DNA of 64,000 nt from assembly GCA_902798545.1 (NCBI GenBank), contig CADBWQ010000008.1, positions 62,001 through 126,000 of the forward strand. Reading direction: 5' to 3'. Of this stretch, positions 43,501 through 51,858 are shown piece after piece. A program made the position numbers and the translations under genes. Positions within the stretch are counted from its first letter, which is position 1. Each line of letters starts with the position of its first letter. The notes below the pieces were generated by a model. The model was given only the letters and a program-made list of their open reading frames with translations, was not told where the DNA came from and did not search any database. The stretch comes from Oscillospiraceae bacterium (GTDB lineage Bacteria; Bacillota; Clostridia; Oscillospirales; Oscillospiraceae).

Positions 43501-44037
43501 GATGTGGGCTATGACATGTATATGAAACTCCTGAATGAGGCTGTACTCGAGGAGCGGGGAATCCCGGTGCCGCAGCGGGCGGACTGCTCGGCAGATCTCG
43601 CCGTTGCGGCGAATATCCCGGACCGCTATATTCCGTCCTCGGAGCAGCGGATGGATATCTACCGCCGCATCGCCATGATTCGGACGGAAGAGGAAGCGGA
43701 CGACCTGCTGGACGAGCTGATCGACCGCTACGGAGATCCGCCTCCAGGTGTGAATGCCCTTATCCAGGTGGCAATCCTGCGCGGTGTCGCGGGAAATGCA
43801 GGAATTACGGATATCGTACAGAAGCAGGGTGAGCTGCGCTTTACCGTAAAGGAATTCGACATGGAAAAAGTGTCGGAACTCTATGCGCGGCCCGCATACA
43901 AAGGGAAACTTCGTGTGGAGGCGAGATCCAAGCCCTGTCTCAGCCTGAAGATAAAGTCCAAGAAAAACGTCATCGACGAAGCGCGAGAATTTGCCCTCGC
44001 CTGGGGTGGGGACAAAAAGGAAAGGAGTACAACATGA
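40507..44037 (+). CDS. mfd: Transcription-repair coupling factor Mfd
   Basis: An 1176-aa translocase that removes stalled RNA polymerase and recruits UvrA. The UvrB-like module (EGPGQFARRGGILDLFSP near residue 172) is followed by the RNAP-interacting domain (GDYVVHETHGIGRFAGIVKM near 509). The RecG-like motor has Walker A CGDVGFGKTEVAFRA near 657 and the DEEQ box VVDEEQRFGV near 758. The C-terminal regulatory domain (TRCF) follows. Full length and in frame. The first codons follow TAAGGAATG with a weak RBS. Confidence 0.96.
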   Translation: MKELVNQILTHKELAALPSLLEGGGLPALISGLSAVHRANLAAALCEETGRSLFVICPDDTAAENFARDLRSMLKRQANCLCLREFSFLPAEAVSRRVEQQRLAVLSDLLDAEQKENISVTVASVSAILQRTIPKELLKKAAFTISSAESYAIEDIEEALLRCGYERTEQVEGPGQFARRGGILDLFSPAEEQPVRMEFWGDEIDSMGYFDISSQRRDESILECRILPAAEALPTLTPGGVETLSRKMEEMAERYQKRRGSASAGKIASTLRQDAEKLRNRLLMPDLDRWLPMLYPAATGFDYIPEDAIVFLDQPTRCGEMAKEYRKQLGDDLHALQKDGLCPFEADSFCFPPDEIWKELEHFPLFAGDAFTLGRGGFTPKTLLSIPAKQLPSYAGNAQAAAEDLKIYLKQNYRVIILAGDERRAKVLQEFLREHDMPVMLRPEMEKLPAEGECSIGVGALSSGIEYPALHLAILTDAQLIRGKNRKRSSKKLPADRKRIESYSDLSVGDYVVHETHGIGRFAGIVKMQVDGFEKDYIKLSYAGTDILYVPATQLDMVSKYTGGGEERPVKLSKMGGTEWAKTRSRAKGAARDMARKLIALYAERQRLPGYAFSPDSSWQREFEENFPYTETDDQLRCTAEIKQDMESSVPMDRLLCGDVGFGKTEVAFRAVMKCILDGKQAAILVPTTVLAQQHYQTAIQRFFGFPVEIGLLSRMGVGGENSKTLKNLESGKCDLVIGTHRLLSKDVRFKNLGLLVVDEEQRFGVTHKEHIKELSRGVDVLTLSATPIPRTLNMAMSGIRDMSNIEEAPEDRLPVQTFVMEHDWGIIAEAIRRELQRGGQVYYLHNRIEDIDRTAYRLSQQLENVTVAVAHGKMDKNELSRVMESVVRGETQVLVCTTIIETGIDIPNVNTLIVEDADKLGLAQLHQIRGRVGRSTRRASAYLTFRRDKVLTEIAEKRLTAMRDFAQFGAGMKIAMRDLEIRGAGNLLGAEQSGHMVDVGYDMYMKLLNEAVLEERGIPVPQRADCSADLAVAANIPDRYIPSSEQRMDIYRRIAMIRTEEEADDLLDELIDRYGDPPPGVNALIQVAILRGVAGNAGITDIVQKQGELRFTVKEFDMEKVSELYARPAYKGKLRVEARSKPCLSLKIKSKKNVIDEAREFALAWGGDKKERSTT

Positions 44038-45368
44038 AAAAATTTATTATTGGCCTTTTGGTCCTCTGTCTGGTGGTGATCGGGGTTCTCGGCCTGACTG
44101 GAACTTCTATCGGCAAATCCCCGGCAGTCCAGCATATCGTCTCTGAAAACGCGGCGGAGGCAGGGGTAATCGGCGGAGCGGACAGCGAAACCGAAATCCA
44201 GGTGACGGAAGAAGCCGCTGCAGAATCAGAGACCACAGCGTCAGTGGAAGCACAGCCGGAGCAGGCCGATGCGCCTTCTACGGTTCCTGATGAACCGGCT
44301 GTCGTCTCCGGGCGGATCAACTACGAGGCCCTCTACAGCCTGTATGAGCCGGAAGAGAAAGTCCTGAAGGTCAACGAAAAAGAAGAAACCTGGGGGGATT
44401 ATTTCTACATTCTCTTTACCCAGTGCGGGCAGATCGAGCAATATTTCGACAGCATGGCCGCCTATTACGGCATGCAGTTTCACTGGGACGAACCCGTCGA
44501 GGAAGAAGGAGAGGGCGACACCTATGCTGAGGCCGCGCTGGAGAGCGTGGACAACCTGATGATTCAGCTCAGTGCGCTGGAGAAATTTGCTGCGGAGAAC
44601 GGCGTCGAGGTCAGTGAGGAAATGCGCGACATGATCGAAGCGCAGAAGAAAGAGGACATCACCTCTGCCCTCGGAGAAGAAGGGACGGAAGAAGCCTTCT
44701 ACGAGTATCTGGAAAAAATCCATCTCTCCCGGGACATGTATGACCGCATCGTGACCCAGAACTATCTGTATCAGGAGAGTTTCAACCGGCTGTACGGTGA
44801 AAACGCCGTCAATCTGCCTGACGAAGCCGCACTGAAGTTCCTTGAGGACAAGGGCTATGTGACCGCTGCCCACATCCTGCTGCTCAACACGGATGAAGAA
44901 AGCGGAGAAAAGCTGGACGAAGCCGCTCTGGCTGAAAAGAAAGCGGAGCTGGAAGCACTTGTTTCGGAGTTACGGGCCATCGAGGACGATACAGAGCGCA
45001 AGGAGGCCTTTCTCCAGAAGGTAACAGAGATCAGCGAAGATCCGGGCAGTGCCCGGTATCCGGAAGGCTATACCTATACCGCCGGAACCATGGTGCCGGA
45101 ATTTGAAGCGGCTGCTGAGGCACTGGAAGACTATGCCGTCTCTGACGTGGTGGAAACCAGCTACGGCTATCACATTATTCTCCGTCTACCGCTCTCACCG
45201 GATGCCATCGTGGAGTTTAACAGCAGTTCCGGTGACGCAAGAACGGCACGGATGCTGGCGGCAAACCAGGAATACGGCGAGAAACTTCAGGCTACAGCCG
45301 ACGCCCTCAAGCTGGAGTGGCTTCCTGGCCATGAGCAGCCGGATCTGATGTCATTTGTAGCAGAATAA
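44034..45368 (+). CDS. Membrane-anchored SurA/PrsA-type peptidylprolyl isomerase
   Basis: A 444-aa exported foldase. An uncleaved or cleaved N-terminal TM (residues 4-22) is followed by a disordered acidic linker. A SurA_N-like helical region (about 105-250) comes next, then a parvulin (PpiC) domain from AAHILLLNTDEE near 279 to ETSYGYHIILRLPL near 378. The domain order matches SurA/PrsA chaperones that fold secreted proteins. There is no lipobox Cys, unlike Bacillus PrsA, which agrees with the non-lipoprotein binding proteins in the window. It overlaps mfd by 4 bp. Confidence 0.85.
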   Translation: MKKFIIGLLVLCLVVIGVLGLTGTSIGKSPAVQHIVSENAAEAGVIGGADSETEIQVTEEAAAESETTASVEAQPEQADAPSTVPDEPAVVSGRINYEALYSLYEPEEKVLKVNEKEETWGDYFYILFTQCGQIEQYFDSMAAYYGMQFHWDEPVEEEGEGDTYAEAALESVDNLMIQLSALEKFAAENGVEVSEEMRDMIEAQKKEDITSALGEEGTEEAFYEYLEKIHLSRDMYDRIVTQNYLYQESFNRLYGENAVNLPDEAALKFLEDKGYVTAAHILLLNTDEESGEKLDEAALAEKKAELEALVSELRAIEDDTERKEAFLQKVTEISEDPGSARYPEGYTYTAGTMVPEFEAAAEALEDYAVSDVVETSYGYHIILRLPLSPDAIVEFNSSSGDARTARMLAANQEYGEKLQATADALKLEWLPGHEQPDLMSFVAE

Positions 45369-45401
45369 AATCTCAGTTCTACATTCGGAGAGGAAAACAA
45401 T

Positions 45402-47087
45402 ATGAAAGTATCGGAACTGCCCTATCACAGAGTAACCATCGAAGAAGTCACCGCTGTCATGGAGGATGTGCTGGCGAGAATCAAAAACGCTGCTTCTGCA
45501 GACGAGATCCTGAAGGCACGCGAAGACTATCTGAAGATCCAGCTGGAGTATCAGAGCAATACCGCCCTGGCCTATATGCGCTATTCCATCAATACCGTGG
45601 ACGAGTTCTATGTCGCGGAGAACGAGTATTATGACGAAATCGGCCCCGCCGTACAGAATTACAACGTTCAGTATGCGTCTGCCCTGCTGGATTCTCCATT
45701 CCGCAAGGAGCTGGAGGAGAAGCTCTCTCCCGTGCTGTTCAAGGCGATGGAAGTAGAGAGAAAGTCCATGTCTCCGGAGATCGTTGAAGACATGGTTGAG
45801 GAAAACAAGCTGGTGCGGGAGTATTCCGACCTCATGAGCGGGATGGAGTTTACCTTCCGCGGCGAGACCATGCCCCGTGCCATGCTGATGAAGTACGCCA
45901 AGAGCGAAGACCGCGAGACGCGCAAGGAGTGCTATGAAGTCCTCGGAAAGGGCCTCGCCGAACACCAGGAGCAGCTGGACAGTATCTACGACCGCATGGT
46001 CCATGTGCGCGACCGCATGGCGAAGAAAATGGGCTATAAAAACTTTGTAGAGCTGGGTTATCACCGGATGGGCAGGCTCTGTTATGATGAGGAGAAAGTC
46101 AGGGTATTCCGCGAGAACATCCTGAAGGATATCGTACCGGCGGTCTCTCATCTCCGCACCGAGAATGCCAGACGGCTCGGAGTTGAAGATTATCACCTCT
46201 ATGATGACGGTGTCATCATACCCGGCGGCGACCCGAAGCCCTTTGGCAAGGCCGAGATCTTTGCTGCGGCGAGGGAAATGTACCACGCCATGGGCAAGGA
46301 GACGGCATCTTTCATCGATATGATGCTTGAGAATGAAGCCTTCGATGTGGACAGCCGCAAGAATAAGTGGGGCGGCGGATACTGCACGGAATTCCCGAAA
46401 TTCAAGCAGCCCTTCATCCTCGCCAACTTCAACGGGACCGCCGGGGATGTGGACGTCGTGACGCATGAAGCCGGTCATGCGCTGAACGCCTACCTGATCG
46501 CTGATAACCGTTTCGCACTGGAACTGGGCTGCGGCGGAATGGAGACGGCAGAAACCCATTCCATGAGCATGGAATTCTTCGCATGGCCGTACATGGAGAA
46601 GTTCTTTGGTGACAGAGCAGACGCCTACCGCTTCATGCATGCACTGGACGCCTTCTCCTTCCTGCCCTACGGGACGATGGTAGACGCCTTCCAGCACATC
46701 GTGTATGAGAATCCCGACATGACTCCGGCCGAGCGGGATGAGGCCTGGCTGAAGCTGGAAAAGCAGTTCCGCCCGCACATCTCCATGGAGGGCATGCCCT
46801 ATCTGGAAAAGGGCACTCGCTGGCAGTATCAGATGCACATCTATGAAAGCCCCTTCTACTACATCGACTACTGCCTGGCTCAGACGGCAGCTTTCTGCTT
46901 CCTGCTTGCCTCCCAGGAGGACTATGATGATGCCTTTGCACGTTACCTGCGCCTGAGCCGTCAGGGCGGCGAGAAGGTCTGGACCGACCTGCTGCAGGAA
47001 GCCGGTTTCCAGTCTCCCTTTGAGCCCGGGACATTGAAGACCCTGGCAGAGCGGATTGACGCTTTGTTGGAGAAAATCAGGGTATAA
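45402..47087 (+). CDS. M3 family oligoendopeptidase (PepF/thimet type)
   Basis: A 561-aa cytoplasmic zinc metallopeptidase that degrades oligopeptides. The zinc site is VVTHEAGHALNAYL near residue 360 (HExxH) with the third ligand Glu in GCGGMETAETHSMSMEF near 384-400. The helical PepF-like N-terminal half and the TRWQYQMHIYESPFYYIDYCLA region near 470-491 are family features. Length fits the short PepF-type enzymes. A hairpin follows the stop. Confidence 0.9.
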   Translation: MKVSELPYHRVTIEEVTAVMEDVLARIKNAASADEILKAREDYLKIQLEYQSNTALAYMRYSINTVDEFYVAENEYYDEIGPAVQNYNVQYASALLDSPFRKELEEKLSPVLFKAMEVERKSMSPEIVEDMVEENKLVREYSDLMSGMEFTFRGETMPRAMLMKYAKSEDRETRKECYEVLGKGLAEHQEQLDSIYDRMVHVRDRMAKKMGYKNFVELGYHRMGRLCYDEEKVRVFRENILKDIVPAVSHLRTENARRLGVEDYHLYDDGVIIPGGDPKPFGKAEIFAAAREMYHAMGKETASFIDMMLENEAFDVDSRKNKWGGGYCTEFPKFKQPFILANFNGTAGDVDVVTHEAGHALNAYLIADNRFALELGCGGMETAETHSMSMEFFAWPYMEKFFGDRADAYRFMHALDAFSFLPYGTMVDAFQHIVYENPDMTPAERDEAWLKLEKQFRPHISMEGMPYLEKGTRWQYQMHIYESPFYYIDYCLAQTAAFCFLLASQEDYDDAFARYLRLSRQGGEKVWTDLLQEAGFQSPFEPGTLKTLAERIDALLEKIRV

Positions 47088-47111
47088 GAAACTCTGCCTG
47101 CAGAATAAAAG

Positions 47112-47151
47112 CAAGGCGCCGGATGAGAAAGAATTCCCATCCGGCGCCTTG
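47112..47151. terminator. Bidirectional terminator between peptidase and flavoprotein genes
   Basis: A perfect 14-bp G+C-rich stem (CAAGGCGCCGGATG 47112-47125 with CATCCGGCGCCTTG 47138-47151), T-rich on the plus-strand 3' side. Confidence 0.88.
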
Positions 47152-47188
47152 TTCATTTTTGCAATATTCGGTGAAGCAGCAGTGCGAA

Positions 47189-49168
47189 TTATCTTTTCGC
47201 GGCGTTCTTGCCAGCCAGACGGCCGAAGGTAACGCTGCGGCCTGCGGCGGCGCCAGCCAGCAGGTTCGGATAGCTGGTGGCAAAATAACCGCCGGAGCAG
47301 TCGCCTGCGACATAGAGGCCCTCAATGGGGTTGCCCTCGGTGTCAACGGCGTTGATATCGGTGTTGATGCGGATGCCGTCCATAGTGCAGATGAAGTAGC
47401 CGCCGCTCATGCGGACGCCTTCAAAAGGCGCGGTGCGCAGGGCGGAGAGGCGGTAGGCTTCCTTGCCGAAGTCTTCGTCCTCCTGTTTGTCGAAGAGTTC
47501 GTTGTAGCGCTCGACGGTCTTCTTGAAGTTCTCCACCGGGAGGCCGAGCTTTACAGCAAGTTCCTCAATGGTGTCGGCTTTCACGACGATTCCCTGATCG
47601 CGGTACATAGGCATGAAGTAGCCTTCGTTCAGAGCCAGAGGCCAGACGGATTCCGCGCCGTTCTCGTGGTCGAACATACGGCTGCAGCCGTGGGTGTCAA
47701 ACCGCATCATATCCTCGACATAATTGGCATCCCAGACCATGGCATAGGTCATGCCGGGCTGGGTGTAGGCTGTGTGCAGGATGTGGTCATAGCAGCCGGA
47801 CTCGTTGGTGAAGCGCTCGCCCTCAAGGTTGACCTTCAGGAAAGGCTGGCTGCCCATCCAGAAGAGAACGCCGGGCGTCTGGCAGCCGACCTGGTCCGGC
47901 ATGACGGCTCCGCGGTCAAAAAGCATGCCGCAGTGGGTTTCATCCATGGCGGCACCGGCCCACAGGCAGGCTTTGATGCCGTCGCCCTGGCTGCCGGGAT
48001 AGGAGTAGTTGATGTTGATCATCTTGGCGGTCTCAGGCTGCAGCGCTTTCAGCATGTCCATATTCAGGCTGTAGCCGCCGGTGCAGACAATAACGCCTTT
48101 GGAAGCGTTGTAACGGACATAGCCCTTCTCAGTGGAGGCATAGATGCCGGTTACGGTGTTTCCGTCCTTGATCAGCGATACCAGCGCGGTCTTGTAGTGA
48201 ATTTCGAGGCCAAGCTTCTTTGCATACTCTTTCAGAATGTTCGCCGTGGCACCGTGGGCGCCCTCGGTGTCACTCATCTGCAGGGAGTGACCGACATCAT
48301 AAATGGGATAGCGGACTGCTTCCGTGTGGCTGTCGACCTCATGGCGGAAGCGCAGACCGCCCTCAGTCACGCGGTCGGTGTACCAGTCGATGGCTTCGCC
48401 GGAGTTATCGGCCCAGAGTTTGTAGAGGCGCTGGTCACCGTAGCCGTTGGACTGGCGGTAGAGCTCGGTGATGACGCCGAACTTGTCCGGATTGTCTCCG
48501 TCTTCCAGCTGTTCACGGCTGCCGATGGCGGCGAGGGTGTCGCGGATGCCGGAACCACCGAATTCCTCGTCCATCTTCTCAATCAGGATGGTCTTTGCGC
48601 CTTCTTCAACTGCGGCGCAGGCGGCGAACAGGCCTGCCGTGCCGGCGCCGATGACCAGAACTTCGGTATCGACGGTCTCAACAACTTCGCTGTCATCGAT
48701 GACAGGGGCTTCGCCGAGCCAGTCCGTGCTGCTCTGGGAGTCTCCGGAAGCCGCATCCGCAGCCTGCAGGAGACTGACATCGATGCCCTTGGCCTGTGCG
48801 ATACAGGATTCGCAAGCCTGCTTCACAGCGCGGGAGGTGCTGGTAGCACCGCTGACGGCGTCGATCTGATAGGTCTGAAGTTCGAGGATTTTGTCCTTGA
48901 GCTCGACCGCGGCGACCTGGCCGATGGATTCCGTCTCGCCGTCGGCAGTGATGCTGGCGTCAAGGATGCGGGTTTCATCGACCGTGATGGTCACGGTGAC
49001 ATCGCCGCCAAAGCCCGGAGCAGTGGCAGTATAGGTGCCGGGAATGAATTCTGCCGGGATCTCCTCTGCGGAGGCGTGGGAGAGACCGAGTGCGGAGCCG
49101 GTGGCCATCACGCCGAGGGCCGCAGCACCGCGGAGAAAGTCTCTGCGGGATAAGGTTCTGTCAGACAT
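47189..49168 (-). CDS. Tat-exported FMN-binding/FAD-dependent reductase (fumarate/urocanate-reductase type)
   Basis: A 659-aa flavoprotein. It has a twin-arginine signal LSRRDFLRGAAALGV at residues 6-20. The FMN-binding domain (about 42-125) contains the flavinylation motif DAVSGATSTS near 111-120, where the second-to-last Thr would carry covalent FMN. An FAD_binding_2/fumarate-reductase domain follows (VLVIGAGTAGLFAA near 169). Such enzymes reduce external acceptors (fumarate, urocanate, cinnamates and others) using electrons from a membrane donor. Which acceptor is used cannot be read. It is divergent from a LysR-type gene that probably responds to that acceptor (inference). An ApbE flavin transferase would be needed and is not in this window. 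Confidence 0.85.
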   Translation of the reverse strand: MSDRTLSRRDFLRGAAALGVMATGSALGLSHASAEEIPAEFIPGTYTATAPGFGGDVTVTITVDETRILDASITADGETESIGQVAAVELKDKILELQTYQIDAVSGATSTSRAVKQACESCIAQAKGIDVSLLQAADAASGDSQSSTDWLGEAPVIDDSEVVETVDTEVLVIGAGTAGLFAACAAVEEGAKTILIEKMDEEFGGSGIRDTLAAIGSREQLEDGDNPDKFGVITELYRQSNGYGDQRLYKLWADNSGEAIDWYTDRVTEGGLRFRHEVDSHTEAVRYPIYDVGHSLQMSDTEGAHGATANILKEYAKKLGLEIHYKTALVSLIKDGNTVTGIYASTEKGYVRYNASKGVIVCTGGYSLNMDMLKALQPETAKMININYSYPGSQGDGIKACLWAGAAMDETHCGMLFDRGAVMPDQVGCQTPGVLFWMGSQPFLKVNLEGERFTNESGCYDHILHTAYTQPGMTYAMVWDANYVEDMMRFDTHGCSRMFDHENGAESVWPLALNEGYFMPMYRDQGIVVKADTIEELAVKLGLPVENFKKTVERYNELFDKQEDEDFGKEAYRLSALRTAPFEGVRMSGGYFICTMDGIRINTDINAVDTEGNPIEGLYVAGDCSGGYFATSYPNLLAGAAAGRSVTFGRLAGKNAAKR

Positions 49169-49310
49169 AAAGAAACCTCCATGATGTTACTATTTGCCGG
49201 GAAAAAGAATTGTGTGAAGAAAATATAACATCTTTACGCAGAAGGAAAAAGAATATATAATAAGAAGGAAAACGCAGGCAGAGCCTGCGTTTGAGAAGGG
49301 AGGGGACAGC

Positions 49311-50261
49311 ATGAATATCACTCAATTGAGATATTTTCTGAAGACAGCCGAAGTCCTGAACTACTCCAAAGCCGCCGATGCGCTCTTTATCGCACGACAG
49401 TCGCTGCGCCAGGCCATCGCGGCGATGGAAGCGGAGATCGGCAAACCCCTCTTTGACAATGTGCGGAACAAACTGACCCTGACCGAGTATGGAACCTATC
49501 TTAACACGGCCGGGCGCGATGTCCTGCGGGCTTTTGACGAGATGGAGCAGGGACTGATCAACCTGACCGCCGGGTCAGCGAGCCTGAGAATCGGCTTCTC
49601 AATGAGCCTGTTTCCGTTTATTCTTCCGGATAACGAGATCATTTTGCGCAGTTTCCGATGCCGCTTCCCGGATATCCGGCTTCATGTGGAACAGATGGAG
49701 AACGACGCGGTGATCCGCGCGGTAATGGACGCGGAACTGGACGCAGGCTGTGTTCTGCAGATGCCATGCCGCCGGGAAGGCTGCCGCATGCATGTGCTGA
49801 AGGAATACGAGGTCGCCCTGGATTATGAGGATCCTATGTTTTTTGGCGGGAAACGCTATCTGAAACCCGAAGACCTCGAAGGCGTACCCTGCCAGGGCAT
49901 GGGAAGCCTGGAGATCAGCATGCAGCCATTCTGGGAGCTGTGCGAGAAGAACGAGATTCATTTCCCGTATCAGAAGGTCCCGCTGACGCTGGATGCGTTT
50001 TATCAGATCAAGCACGGAAGAGCAGCAGGCTTTGACATTCTGAAGACAAATGTCCCGGAGTTTGACTGGAACAGGACCAGTGTGCTGACAGGCTTTCACT
50101 GGGAACTGGGTTTTCTCTGCTCAGAGAGAAGTGAGAACCAGGGCCTTCTGAATCTCTTCTTCCGGTTTATGGAGGGAGAGTACACCGCCCGCTGGGAACA
50201 GTACGACCGTCTTTTTGCCAGACCGGAACCGTCAGATGACGGAGCCTTGTATTTGGAGTGA
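49311..50261 (+). CDS. LysR-family transcriptional regulator
   Basis: A 316-aa regulator. The winged helix-turn-helix is at residues 1-60 (ITQLRYFLKTAEVLNYSKAADALFIARQSL). A periplasmic-binding-like effector domain follows from about 90, with two Cys (about 144 and 150) in its hinge region. It is transcribed divergently from the flavoprotein gene, the normal LysR-target layout. It is followed at 4 bp by a DMT transporter gene, so it may also be part of a short operon. AAGGGAGG precedes the ATG. Confidence 0.9.
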   Translation: MNITQLRYFLKTAEVLNYSKAADALFIARQSLRQAIAAMEAEIGKPLFDNVRNKLTLTEYGTYLNTAGRDVLRAFDEMEQGLINLTAGSASLRIGFSMSLFPFILPDNEIILRSFRCRFPDIRLHVEQMENDAVIRAVMDAELDAGCVLQMPCRREGCRMHVLKEYEVALDYEDPMFFGGKRYLKPEDLEGVPCQGMGSLEISMQPFWELCEKNEIHFPYQKVPLTLDAFYQIKHGRAAGFDILKTNVPEFDWNRTSVLTGFHWELGFLCSERSENQGLLNLFFRFMEGEYTARWEQYDRLFARPEPSDDGALYLE

Positions 50262-50265
50262 TAAC

Positions 50266-51219
50266 ATGAAGAAAAACAAATTTCTGGATACCGGACTCGG
50301 CGTTTTTCTCGCGGCGATCCTGGCAAATCTCCTCTGGGGCAGTGCCTCACCCTGCATCAAGCTGGGGTACCAGCTGTTTCAGATTTCGTCAGATGCTGTC
50401 ATGAGCCAGATCTTCTTCGCAGGGATCCGGTTTACCCTGGCCGGGGTACTGACCGTGATCTTCGGCAGCCTTACGGAACACAGGCTGCTTGTCCCAGGAA
50501 AGGGCAGTGCCGGCATGTTGATTGCCCTGGCGCTGACACAGACGATCCTTCAGTATACCTTTTTCTACATGGGACTCTCCAAGGCGCCGGGCTACAAGGG
50601 CTCGGTGATCAGTCCAAGCAGCGTATTCTTTGCAGTGCTGCTGGCCACAATTGTGCTCCGCCAGGAGAAGCTGACAGTGAGAAAGATTCTCGGCTGCGTC
50701 ATCGGGTTTGCCGGTGTGGTGCTGGTCAGTCTCCAGAGTGCCGGGGACGCAGGGGGCTTCCGCTGGGACGGGGAGGGTTTTCTGGTCCTGGCGGCCTTCT
50801 CTTATGCCTGTTCCACCGTCCTGATCAAACGCTTTTCTCAGCGCGAGAATCCTGTGACACTCAGCGGCTATCAATTCATCATCGGCGGTTTTGTCATGGC
50901 GGCGGTCAGCTTCCTGGGGGGAGGCCGGCTCCAGCCTGTTTCAGCGAAAGCATGGCTTCTGATGCTGTATCTCGGTCTTCTCTCCGCGGTGGCCTACACA
51001 CTTTGGTCCCTGCTGCTGCAGCGGCACCCGGTTTCCCATATCACGGTTTACAGCTTTGCAAACCCTGTTTTCGGCGTCATCCTCTCTGCGCTCCTCCTGG
51101 ATGAGGGGAAAAACCTGAATGTGCCGCTATGCCTGCTCTCCCTGCTTCTGGTGAGCCTCGGGGTGTGGATTGTAAACAGCAGATCGAAGGGAGTGAAAAG
51201 AGAGGTGTACACCACATGA
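50266..51219 (+). CDS. EamA/DMT-family membrane transporter
   Basis: A 317-aa protein with ten predicted TM helices in two EamA repeats (first about 12-145, second about 165-305). NLLWGSASPCIKLGYQ near residue 21 and the C-terminal TLWSLLLQRHPVSHITVYSFANPVFG are characteristic. Members export amino acids, purines or other metabolites. The ATG at 50266 has a GGAG site. Tightly linked to the LysR gene and overlapping the next gene by 4 bp. Substrate unknown. Confidence 0.85.
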   Translation: MKKNKFLDTGLGVFLAAILANLLWGSASPCIKLGYQLFQISSDAVMSQIFFAGIRFTLAGVLTVIFGSLTEHRLLVPGKGSAGMLIALALTQTILQYTFFYMGLSKAPGYKGSVISPSSVFFAVLLATIVLRQEKLTVRKILGCVIGFAGVVLVSLQSAGDAGGFRWDGEGFLVLAAFSYACSTVLIKRFSQRENPVTLSGYQFIIGGFVMAAVSFLGGGRLQPVSAKAWLLMLYLGLLSAVAYTLWSLLLQRHPVSHITVYSFANPVFGVILSALLLDEGKNLNVPLCLLSLLLVSLGVWIVNSRSKGVKREVYTT

Positions 51220-51791
51220 TTTATCTGATTCGCCATGGACAGACCGAACAGAACAACAGGAAGATTCTGACCGGCAGAGCCAATTATCAGCTGAACGAAA
51301 CCGGACTTGCCCAGGCGAGGGGCGCCGGAGTCTGGCTTCGGGAAAGAAACATCCACGTTGATCTTGTTTACGCAAGCCCGTTGGACCGGGCTTTGGATAC
51401 CGCGGCACTTGCCGCGCCCGGCGTGGAAACACGGATTGACGAGCGACTGATCGAAATGGAGTTCGGCCCCTATGAGGGGATGGACCTGCTTCATCCCGCC
51501 CCGGAGGTAAAAGCCTTTTTCAGCGACTTTGAGCACAACCCGCCGCCGGAGGGAATGGAGCCGCTGCATGAGATCACCGCGCGGCTCGGTGCGCTTCTGG
51601 AGGAGCTGAAGCCGTTGGCGGCCGAAAAGAATATCCTGCTCTCAACCCATGCCATTGCCATGAAAGGCGCGCTTTCCTGGCTGACGCCGCCGGAGAGGGG
51701 CAGCTACTGGTCTCGGTATATAGAAAACTGCGCCATCTACCGGACCGAAGTCAAAGACGGAGCGTATACCGAGCCGGTCCAGATCCGGTGA
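51216..51791 (+). CDS. Histidine phosphatase (phosphoglycerate-mutase superfamily)
   Basis: A 191-aa phosphatase of the GpmB/CobC-like group. The RHG catalytic motif is LIRHGQTEQN at residues 4-13, the acid/base Glu is in IEMEFGPYEG near 86, and the second His is in LLSTHAIAMKG near 145. Substrate is not predictable; small phosphoesters are likely. Start codon overlaps the stop of the transporter gene. Confidence 0.85.
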   Translation: MIYLIRHGQTEQNNRKILTGRANYQLNETGLAQARGAGVWLRERNIHVDLVYASPLDRALDTAALAAPGVETRIDERLIEMEFGPYEGMDLLHPAPEVKAFFSDFEHNPPPEGMEPLHEITARLGALLEELKPLAAEKNILLSTHAIAMKGALSWLTPPERGSYWSRYIENCAIYRTEVKDGAYTEPVQIR

Positions 51792-51825
51792 CGCGGAATT
51801 CAATAACAGAAAAGAATGAAGAAAT

Positions 51826-51847
51826 GCGCCCTGGGCAACCAGGGCGC
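51826..51847. terminator. Hairpin between convergent genes
   Basis: A perfect 9-bp stem GCGCCCTGG / CCAGGGCGC (51826-51834, 51839-51847) lies between the phosphatase gene and the 3' end of the sensor kinase gene; T-tracts are weak. Confidence 0.65.
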
Positions 51848-51858
51848 AAAAAACATGC

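Noticed and set aside
47123..49153. A 676-codon plus-strand frame opposite the flavoprotein
   Set aside because: The minus-strand frame has the Tat signal, FMN and FAD motifs and a terminator; the plus-strand frame is its shadow.
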